Source of the DNA: Ichthyophis bannanicus
Lineage: Eukaryota; Chordata; Amphibia; Gymnophiona; Ichthyophiidae
Assembly: GCA_033557465.1 (NCBI GenBank)
Contig: CM066033.1
Location: 19,531,080-19,595,079 of the forward strand
Direction: 5' to 3'
Length of the DNA stretch: 64,000 bases
A program made the position numbers and the translations under genes. Below the pieces are notes generated by a model that saw only the letters and a program-made list of their open reading frames with translations, was not told where the DNA came from and ran no database searches. This document shows, piece after piece, positions 52,939-62,000 of this stretch; within the stretch, counting starts at the first letter, position 1, and the number at the start of each line of letters is the position of its first letter.

Positions 52939-52955
52939 CCACAAGAGGATGGCAG
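52939..52955 (+). promoter_or_regulatory. Degenerate CTCF-like motif
   Basis: CCACAAGAGGATGGCAG fits the core only if two bases are inserted. Flanking text (ACTATCAATGG) suggests the same ancestor as the motif at 53183. Confidence 0.2.
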
Positions 52956-53182
52956 GTGCACTCAATGCTGCCTTTCCATGGCCGTTTATGAGTACACCCA
53001 GCAAATATCAGGTTGATCTGTGCGAGTCAAAGAAAAATAACTCCTAGGCCACCTCCTCAGCACTCAGTCTTAGTGACTAAACAAGTAACTGTAAAATCCT
53101 GCAAATCAAAATTATATGGCCAAGAATTAGAAAAAAAATCTTCCCTTCCATATCATTTCTCTAATTGTAATGCCCCTAAAGG

Positions 53183-53197
53183 CCACTAGATGGCAGC
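53183..53197 (+). promoter_or_regulatory. CTCF-like motif
   Basis: CCACTAGATGGCAGC matches the CTCF core consensus at every specified position. Binding is not shown by sequence alone. Confidence 0.5.
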
Positions 53198-54652
53198 GCT
53201 GCTCCATGGAGCAGAACTATTATCCAGTGCTGCCTCACTATGGTGGTTTGTAAAATAGCAAATTGCATTTATTTTCAGGTGCACACAGGCAGCAACCTCA
53301 AGGACCTCCAGTTGCAAGGATGCTTGTGTCTTCCCCCATAGCTATCTCTCTGCTTGCAGGAATGCCAGGGGGTGCCCGTGGGTCCCATAGCCCCTCTTTC
53401 CAGGGGCATCCCAAGTACAGAGGCTGCCTCCCTGTCCTGTCAGTAAATGGGAGATTCTCTATGTGATGGCTGCAAGTGTAGGAATTTTTCATTTAATTAT
53501 ACAACCTATGAAATCATAGCAGCATTTTAAGGACTTGGCAGAGCCACAGTCCCATCTGTGCCATTTTGTTAAATGGCCGGTGCCAAGGATAAAGAGAAGT
53601 CCTTCTGGGTAGTGCAGTCCGGGGCTTAGCACTCCATGGCACTGAAAGGTTTCATACTGAAGTCAATACTCGGTGACTGCTCCATGAATTCCACCTATGT
53701 CCAAGTGTGCTCACTGCTTTATGTTTGAGTGGCAGGAGCTGTATCACATATGTGCGTGCGTGCATTTTGTATGTGCTCACAATAGCTTAAACATGATTTT
53801 GGGGTACACTCACTACAGAATGAAACTGGATTTCTAAGCTCAGGCTGTGTTCTCATACTTTAGTGCTGGAGAATTTTAGTGCTCTTATCTGGTTAACCTC
53901 TGTGGTTATCCGCATCAAGCACTTTTGAAAATTGACCTCTAAATAGTTATTTGAGTAAATTTCCACAACCTGAAGACTTACTTCCACAGTATGCACATGG
54001 CTACAATGGTAGCAGTGAACTTCTCCAGCCCAAATTTTAATAGGGAAACTATTCATATGGCATTGGCCCTACCACAAAAGGTACACAAACACACACAGTC
54101 TCACTCTTCAGGCATACACGCTTCTGATGTTTACACCTGGGGAATTCTGCACAAAAATCTTGAATTCCCCCATCATAAAGCCTAACTTCTCATTTTTACC
54201 AGAAATCCCCACTGCCTTTTCCCTCCTCAGCTCTCTCTCTCCAAACCCAAGCCTTCCTTGCTACCCCCCCCCCCCTCCCATTCTCTTTCCCTCTAATTTC
54301 TAGGATGATTCCTACTGCTGTCTGTACCTTAGGTCTACCCTTAATGTACATACCCTCTCCTTATAATCCTCTCTCTCTTTCCCATGCGTCTATCTCCTTC
54401 TTGCTTCCCAGGCACATACCTCTACCTTTCATTCTCCCCGTCCTCATGGTGTACATCCATCTCCAGCTCCCAGCCACTCTCTAAAGTTATCAGCCTGTCA
54501 CCCCCCCCCCTCATCATTAGTCCATCTCCAGCCCTTCACCACTTTCCAGCCCCAATCACTCACCTCCTCTGCCTGATCATGCAGCAGCATTGTAAAACTC
54601 AGCCGCAGGAGCATTTCCCTTGGTCCCATGACTATGCTACATTTCTGATGTA
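53198..54652. other. Intergenic, nothing recognised
   Basis: Ordinary A/T-rich sequence; from 54190 to 54590 strongly pyrimidine-rich with C-runs. No gene-like frame beyond chance. Confidence 0.45.
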
Positions 54653-55497
54653 TTCAACAAGATATAAATATGATCACTTCCCGGAGCTGCACGTACTACT
54701 CAGTAACATAAAAAACAAGCGCTCCACTGTTCACCATATGAGGTATGTTATGTCTTATGCAACCGGGTCTCAGACTAATGTGGAGCAGATTTCTCGGGTT
54801 TGTAAGTAAAACTATTTGCATCAATGACCCGTATATGTTTCTGATGTTTTTTTGGTAATGGTGCTTGGCTCTGCACAGATAGTTACTCATAAATGTGTCT
54901 CTCCATCTCAAAAAAACTTTTTGCAAAAATGGTACTTATCTGGTTGAGCTGTATTTCCCCAACGCCAACCTTCGCGCTGATGCGTTTCACTGCAGGGTTT
55001 TCTCAAGGGGGTTTTTATTTGCACCGTGTCGGTTTTTCACATTTTCTAACCGACTGCTGTCTTCTGTGTTATGAGTAAAACCTTTTGGGCATCTTTTGGG
55101 AAAAAGTTTTACTCATAACACAGAAGACAACAGCTGGTTAGAAAATGTGAAAAACCGACACGGTGCAAATAAAAACCCCCTTGAGAAAACCCTGCAGTGA
55201 AACGCATCAGCGCGAAGGTTGGCGTTGGGGAAATACAGCTCAACCAGATAATTACCATTTTTGAAAAAAGTTTTTTTGAGATCGAGAGACACATTTATGA
55301 GTAACTATCTGTGTAGAGCCAAACACCATTACCAAAAAAACATCAGCAACATATACGGGTCGTTGATGCAAATAGGAGCTTAGGGTTTGAGTTTTACTTA
55401 CAAACCCGAGAAATCTGCTCCACATTAGTCTGAGACCTGATTGCATAAGACATAACATACCTCATATGGTGAACAGTGGAGCGCTTGTTTTTTATGT
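54653..55497. mobile_element. Fold-back insertion with 15-bp flanking repeats
   Basis: An 845-bp insertion lies between two copies of TACATTTCTGATGTA (54638-54652 and 55498-55512). Most of it is a near-perfect inverted repeat: left arm 54703-55080, loop 55081-55106, right arm 55107-55500. The arms differ by a few substitutions and one insertion of about 15 bases near 55371. Mirrored 61-codon frames on the two strands are a consequence of the palindrome. The long flanking duplication is more typical of LINE-mediated insertion than of a classical DNA transposon. Confidence 0.75.
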
Positions 55498-55512
55498 TAC
55501 ATTTCTGATGTA

Positions 55513-56229
55513 GACAGAAGGTAAACAAAAGTGTTTTTTGCTTCTTTCAAGGGACAGGTCGTGCTTCTGTTGACCTTCTTAGGACAGCAATACTAGTATT
55601 GGAAGTATAGCACAGCTGCGGAAGCAAAGGAAAATGTACCTGTGGCTGAGCTGCAACAACAGTGAGGCAGGCTCAGTCTCCCTTAAAGCTTGTGCTCGCC
55701 ACACCTTCCTCCCTTCTCGCTGATGCTAGTGTCGGTGTTGGTGCAAGTGCAGAATTCCCCCAGGAGTAGGTGTTCTGCTGCCTATGTGATCGCTCAGCAA
55801 GCGCCCCCCCCAACCCATAACCACATACAAAATTGTTCCATGTAGCTGTGCCATTGTTCTTGTTCTCTCCAGCTCTATGTAAAATGTTTGATTGCTCATG
55901 TTCTATGTAAACCGCACTGATTTCAAAAAGCAAATAAGCAGCTCTGTCTAGTATCATGTAAAGTGTTCCAGTTGCTGCTAGTTTTTTCCTCACTTTCCCA
56001 TTCCTATCCCTTCTCAGCATTCCCCTCCCCCCACTTACTGACTGCACTGACTCTCTTCAGGATCAGCTAGTGCAGAGTTCAGTTTGATTTTATAAGCGTT
56101 TTATTATAATGCACTTAACATAGAATAAGCAGCATATAAATTCCTTTAAATAAAATATATGATAAGGATGGTGCTGTGTCATCTTTAGGTCTGAATGTGA
56201 TAGAACTCTGAACATAGCCAGACACATTT
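55513..56229. other. Intergenic, possible L2 tail
   Basis: Around 55890 'tctatgtaaaccgcactgatttc' resembles an L2-type 3' end. The rest is unrecognised. Confidence 0.3.
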
Positions 56230-56557
56230 CTAGTCTACTGTGGCGGCTCTCCCATCACATTCATTCACAAAATCAAAGATTTACTCCAACAAGGATACAT
56301 GCCGCAATCCCTCCAGCACGCCATGATATGACCGATACTTTAAAGGAACAACCTAAGCCCATCTGAACCAAAAATCATACCGTCCCATCTCCAGCCTAAC
56401 ATTCCTTGAGAAAATCATTGAAAAGACAGAGCAAAGGCAACTTCAGGACCATATTGACATGAATACCCCACTGGGCATCCATCAGCATGGATTTAAACCC
56501 CAGCACGGTGCAGAAACACTACTCCCTTCCCTCTTTGACAACCTCCTAAGAGACATA
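56230..56557 (+). pseudogene. L2-type LINE RT fragment cut by H2
   Basis: The frame near 56400-56550 reads KIIEKTEQRQLQDHI, then QHGFKPQHGAETLLPSLFDNLLRDI, the L2-clade RT fingers/palm region. It stops at 56557 where H2 begins, and its continuation is not in the window. Confidence 0.65.
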
Positions 56558-56611
56558 GGGGCATGTTTACTAAACACCGTTGCTGTGCGGGTTCCCGTTA
56601 GTGTGCGGGTG

Positions 56612-56621
56612 CCATATAAGG
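56612..56621 (+). promoter_or_regulatory. CArG-like box in subterminal block of H2
   Basis: CCATATAAGG followed by AGTGGGCGGG, 54 bp from the terminus, as in H1. Confidence 0.45.
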
Positions 56622-56673
56622 AGTGGGCGGGCCAGCCAGAAAAAAGGAAAAAACGGACCGTACCTGTGCGCAT

Positions 56674-56704
56674 CGCGCTAATGTGCGGGTCCCACATTAG
56701 CGCG
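56674..56704. repeat. Perfect 12-bp hairpin in H2
   Basis: CGCGCTAATGTG and CACATTAGCGCG around a 7-nt loop. The matching place in H1 (near 29850-29880) keeps GCTAATGT and ACATTAGC arms with changes. Confidence 0.7.
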
Positions 56705-56744
56705 TGGGAAGGCTAAGCGGGGCGCTGCCAGGCACATAGAAGAA

Positions 56745-56815
56745 TACAGCCGTAGCACAATGTTGAAGACAAAAATCAATGGTGCAGGGGCCATGGGTTC
56801 AATCCCCCAGTGTGC
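56745..56815 (+). repeat. tRNA-like module 1 of H2
   Basis: TAGCACAATGT (56753-56763, last base differs from the A box) and GGTTCAATCCC (56796-56806, exact B box). Confidence 0.6.
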
Positions 56816-57116
56816 GCAACCAAAGAAGGCAGGGTGAGGCATGAATATTAATGGTAAAATATCATTTTAGGAGGTATACCACATTAGGGCGGCTGTCGGT
56901 GTTGCGCTGTTACGTTTTTGCGGCAGTAATTAATATGTTGCGTTATGAATTTCGCTGTAAAATCTGTGGTGCATTAGGCGGCGCGCTGTACGTCGCTTGC
57001 GTTACGTGCGTCGTTAGGCTGTGCGCGGGACATCTTTTGCGTATTGTGAGGCAGTAGGTGGTGCTGTGTGAGTTGTTGACGGCATGAAGCGGTGGGAAAA
57101 TATCCAAACACAGGAC

Positions 57117-57190
57117 CCGAGACGTAGCACAATGGGGAAGACACCAACCAATGGTGCAGGGCCCACGGGTTCAATACCCCATTGTGTGCA
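57117..57190 (+). repeat. tRNA-like module 2 of H2
   Basis: A box TAGCACAATGG (57125-57135, exact), B box GGTTCAATACC (57168-57178, exact), 32 nt apart. It lies in the first 741-bp unit. Confidence 0.65.
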
Positions 57191-57483
57191 ATACAGAAAG
57201 GCTGGCCATGGCATAACTAGTACTGCTGGACAAGAAAGTTGCTGGAGGCACACTAATTTTGGCCGTCACCAGGCATCGCGCGGGTAAGTTTTTGCGGCAG
57301 TAACTAATATTGATCCACATTATGCGTCTCGCCGGCAGATGTGGGGGTCGTGAGTTGATGCGCTGGAAATGTGGGCGGCATCGGGCGTCGCGCCGTTACG
57401 CTTGTGCGGGTCTGGCAGCAGTAGGCGTCGCGCTGTTAGTTGTGAACGGCATAAGGCTGTGCGCAAATGTCCATACACAGGAA

Positions 57484-57555
57484 CTGAGCCGTAGCACAAT
57501 GGCGAAGACATTAACCAATGGTGCAGGGGCTATGGGTGCAATCACCCAGTGTGTG
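57484..57555 (+). repeat. tRNA-like module 3 of H2
   Basis: A box TAGCACAATGG (57492-57502, exact); the B box is altered to GGTGCAATCAC (57535-57545). Confidence 0.6.
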
Positions 57556-57849
57556 CAAGCCAACAATTCTGGCTGAACCATGCCTAGTAATGTTTTAAAA
57601 AATATATTTAGGAGGCATACCACCTTAGGGCGGCTGTCGGTGTTACGTTGTTGCGCCAGTAATTAATATGTTGCGTTATGAATTTCGCTGTAAAATCTGT
57701 GGTGCATTAGGCGGCGCGCTGTACGTCGCTTGCGTTTCGTGCGTCGTTAGGCTGTGCGCGGGACATCTTTTGCGTATTGTGAGGCAGTAGGTGGTGCTGT
57801 GTGAGTTGTTGACGGCATGAAGCGTTGGGAAAATATCTAAACACAGGAC

Positions 57850-57920
57850 TCGAGACGTAGCACAATGGGGAAGACACCAACCAATGGTGCAGGGCCCACG
57901 GGTTCAATACCCCATTTTGT
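57850..57920 (+). repeat. tRNA-like module 4 of H2
   Basis: A box TAGCACAATGG (57858-57868), B box GGTTCAATACC (57901-57911). Copy of module 2 in the second 741-bp unit. Confidence 0.65.
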
Positions 57921-58206
57921 GCAATACAGAAAGGCTGGCCGAGGCATAACTAGTACTGCTGGACAAGAAAGTTGATGGAGGCACACTAATTTTGGGCGTC
58001 GCGCGGGTACGTTTTTGCGGCAGTAACTAATATTGATCCGCATTATGCGTCTCGCTGGCAGATGTGGGGGTCGTGAGTTGATGCGGTGGAAATGTGGGCG
58101 GCATCAGGCGTCGCGCTGTTACTCTTGTGCGGGTCTGGCAGCAGTAGGCGTCGCGCTGTTAATTGTGAACGGCATAAGGCTGTGCGCACATGTCCATACA
58201 CAGGAA

Positions 58207-58275
58207 CTGAGCCATAGCACAATGGCGAAGACATTAACCAATAGTGTAGGGAGCATGTCCCCAATCACCCACAGT
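58207..58275 (+). repeat. tRNA-like module 5 of H2, B box lost
   Basis: A box TAGCACAATGG (58215-58225) is kept; the B-box position reads GTCCCCAATC. Copy of module 3 in the second unit. Weaker relatives without good boxes follow at 58437 and 58637. Confidence 0.55.
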
Positions 58276-59015
58276 GTTAGTCCACAACGAGGCATATGTT
58301 TAGGGGTGAGAGAACCAATGTTCAGCATAAGGCGTTGCGTTGATGGGCATGAGGCGGTGAAAATATCCTTTTGGAGGCACTGTAATAGTAGCCTGCAGAA
58401 GTGGCGCATTGATGGGTATGCACAGGAACAGACCCACAGCACAATGATGATGACACTGACCAATGGTGCATTGATCAGGGGTTGTATACACGGCTGTGCA
58501 GAAATAGAAAAAGGCTGGGTGATGCATCACCTGTCCTAGGTAATATTGCCAGATGAGGGGCATGAAGTTATTGCCCACATAATGTGTAAGAGGCAAAAGG
58601 CGCTGTGCTTATATCAGAGCCAAATGAACAGAGCCACAGCAGAAGGGTTAGCACACTGCCCAATGGTGCTGGCATCATGGGTCCAATCCCCTGCTGTGTT
58701 CAATGAATAAGGCTGGTTGAGCCATCACCTGTCATGAACTAGGAGCCATGTAACCCTCAATTGTATGTACTACTGATAGCAAATGAACTATGGAAGTACT
58801 GTAATAGCAGGTAATGCATAAGGTGCCCATCAAGGTACCTCAGAGGTCAAATTGTAGCGTACACTCTCCACAAACGAAACACACAATGATGTGTATAGGG
58901 TGCGTTTTGTGTGCCGTAGGAGGCAGGGCATTGACCAAACACAGTCAGTGCTAGTACCATTGTGTATTGTAATGTATGGAAATCCAAAGTAGGTGAGCAG
59001 ACATGCAAGATGGAA

Positions 59016-59085
59016 CAGCAGTGTAGCAGAATGGTCATGGCACTGACTGAACGTGAAGGGGTCATGTGTCAAATTGAGCAGTGAC
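59016..59085 (+). repeat. tRNA-like module 6 of H2, decayed
   Basis: A box TAGCAGAATGG (59024-59034, exact); B-box position GTGTCAAATTG is degenerate. Confidence 0.45.
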
Positions 59086-62000
59086 TAAGCCTGGGTTACC
59101 TACATCTGCGTACAGCATGCAATTGGACAGCGATCTGTGTTGCCAGCTAAACACAAGCCCACCCCAGTGCACAGGAGTATGTCACCCTTTAGGGTGTCAC
59201 TGAATGCACATCATAAACCACCATTTCAGTGATGGCGAGTTCACATATAACCCAAACACTGCACAGAGCTGAAAGGAAACGTCAAGCAGAACGACAAGAA
59301 CCACAGACATCACATGTGCTGCAGTACAATAATGACATCCAGGACATGTGGCATCTACATAAATACACACACAAATTGGGTCTAGCTGGAGCTATGTACA
59401 GAGTGATGCAAATGTAACATCCAATCATGATCGTGTGCGACAGACAACGTGAAGATGTGTCCAGCAGATGCGCCTGAAATAGCACAACAGGTGAAATCTC
59501 ATGATGATAGTGGACCAGCGGTTATAGGCAGAGCACACACACACGAGCCAACCATGGAGAGATGAAATGCAGGAAGGTGTAGGAGTGCAGGATGGCTTGT
59601 AGCAGCATGCACATCAGGGCAGGATGACACAAGAGCTGGGAGTCAGAAGATGGACAGAACCATGGGTCAAAACTCAGATGAGGGTACAATGTGCTTACAT
59701 CACAAACCTGCCAACATCTGGCCGCCAAAGAAATGGAAACGACATCTGCACGACAAGCAGACACAGCCAACAGAACAGAGATTAATCACACCGAGGACCA
59801 CTCCCAAAAAACAAAAAGCAACCAAAGGTAGCACAGAACAACAACTTCCACGTCATAGCAAAGGCTGCATTCACAAGCAGTCAAGCCACCCACACAGCAC
59901 GCGTGCTGGTTGTAAGGACAGGCAAACCCACAGGAGAAAGCGGGAATAAATGCACCTGGTGATCTGCTGTGATCAGATCACATCACATATTGTATATGGT
60001 ACCAGCGACACATGCACACACACACAAGGATATGTTATGCAGTGGATACAGCATGCAAAAGGAACAGAACACATCACCCCAATTGTAAAGGACCCACACA
60101 TACCCCTACTTGAAACACTGACTAAATGCAAAGCCAACCCACCCACCCACCAATCAAACACAGAAACACCAAATCACAACCCAACAGTAATGAAACGCAC
60201 ATGGAAGAACTACCAGACCAGACGCTTCCAAAGGCTTCAATGTACCTCTGAAAATTAACTAATGCCTGTAATGGACGTGACATCTAGCGTCCTAACTGTA
60301 TGCCTCCTCTTTACGCAAAACCCTACCAAGCAGCCCCGGAAATAAGACAGGCCAAATATCTTCTAGAATATAGCTTGAAAAAAAGCATTACCAGAAATCC
60401 CCCAAACCCCCACACATAATCAACCCTAGACGAATCAGACACTGTTCACAATCTGTCAATGTCCATAGCATGTCCTATGTGCCCTGTGGTCACCCTTAAT
60501 GTAGCCTCCCTGGGGATGGCCCTGCCCTACCTGTAAACCCCACCCCTTGTAATGTAATGCAGATATGACCCGCAGAAATGTTGCATCAACATACACCTAC
60601 ATAAATGAATAAAAACAAAAAACACCCAGAGGAAAGTAAATAACCAACAAGGGCAGTGCTTGCTGTGTGGTTGAGCTGCCCAGCAATTGCGGACAGGATA
60701 GGAGCCAATTCAACATGAGAAAAGGTGCAGCACACACCTGCTCAACCTCAATATTACCACACCCCCAGGTGTAGTGCTGTGCAAACAACATTAAGAAAGA
60801 GACCCATGCAACAGCGAATATGTGCTGCCTTGTCAACACAGAGTGAACACCTTGCTGTACACTGACGACAGACAAGGGTGTGTGTAGAGGTGATGAAGCA
60901 GCTGTAAAATAATGTTTCCGTTTCCAGATATTCCATAAAAAAATACGATGTTGTGAGGCAAACTGCTAAGCACTGTGTGAACAAACATGCCCCCAACCAT
61001 ACACACAAACAACACACTGAGGGCAAGCCAAACATTACATTCCAAAGGGAGGGCCTGTATGGGGATGTGCCGCACTCAGTGATGTGCCAAATTGCAGACA
61101 CATACACAGCTGTCATCAAACACCAATGTGAGCACAGGGGTCCATGGAAATTACCATCAAATCCGTAGACAAACGTGTAAATGTGGTCCATGAGTGGAGG
61201 AGCAGTCTAGTGTTCACATAAATGTCTTGCACACAAGGCAAACACGCACCATATCACAACAGCACACCATGCGCCCTGGGGCAAATCAGTGGAGGTACAT
61301 GTGCAAGAAAAGCCAGGATTCCCATGGTCCCAAGGAGTCATGTGTGATGGAATGTTAAACATTGTAATGCATGTATGTCACAGAGATAAAGTACAGAAAG
61401 AGACACATGTCTGAACAATGAACATATTTATTTTTTCTAACACGTCTCATACATACCATACACAGTGTAAACAGAATTGCAAGGTGTGTCCCACCCTGGC
61501 AAATGATGGGAACACAGTCAGCAATGTCAAAATGCACATGCCATGCAAAGGTCAACTCAAGAGCAAAACATAATGGCACGAGAATAAATGTTCATCAGGT
61601 GCATGATATGCACTGTGTAGCAGGGCCACACAACACAGCAGATGCTGCATGCCCACAATGTGTCACACACATATGCGTGCATGTAGACAACAGGTGTGGC
61701 AGAATGAGAAACCAAAACACATAACATGTCCCCCCAAACATAGCCCTCATGCAACAGAGGAGGTCACCAAATTAAAAATACATATGCTGCCAATATGTTG
61801 TAATGTGACAAACACATCTGCAAGCGAATGTCATAACTCCCACATAATGGCAGATCACCACATCAGCAATGTGTCAATGTACACCCCAAATATTATCTCA
61901 AACTGACTGACTATATGCTAACAGGTAGCAGGGACACATGAACACAGAGTGAATACAAACCACAAAACAGGCAGAAATGTGTACACATAACACCATACAG

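Larger units (their letters stand above)
51613..53160. other. Intergenic with decayed L2/SINE tails
   Basis: No gene. TATTTATTTATTTGG at 52011 and the phrase CATTCAGGTACAGTCGGCATTTCCC with CCCCAGAGGGCATACAATC at 52351-52398 are typical of L2-derived short repeats, on the minus strand. Two CTCF-like motifs are listed separately. Confidence 0.45.
56869..58330. repeat. 741-bp tandem duplication in H2
   Basis: AGGAGGTATACCAC at 56869 is repeated as AGGAGGCATACCAC at 57610, and both halves continue in parallel (GGGCGGCTGTCGGTGTT, AATTAATATGTTGCG, two tRNA-like modules each). Identity is high at first and falls off after about 58240. Confidence 0.85.

Noticed and set aside
54893..55294. Two identical 61-codon frames on opposite strands
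   Set aside because: Mirror images caused by the palindrome, not conserved proteins.
56745..59085. Functional tRNA genes
   Set aside because: Promoter boxes are good, but D and anticodon stems pair poorly and the anticodon loop lacks U33, so these are tRNA-like and not tRNA genes.
60754..61191. 145-codon minus-strand frame
   Set aside because: Cys/Val/Tyr-rich translation of GTGT-type sequence, no motif, in a compositionally biased tract.
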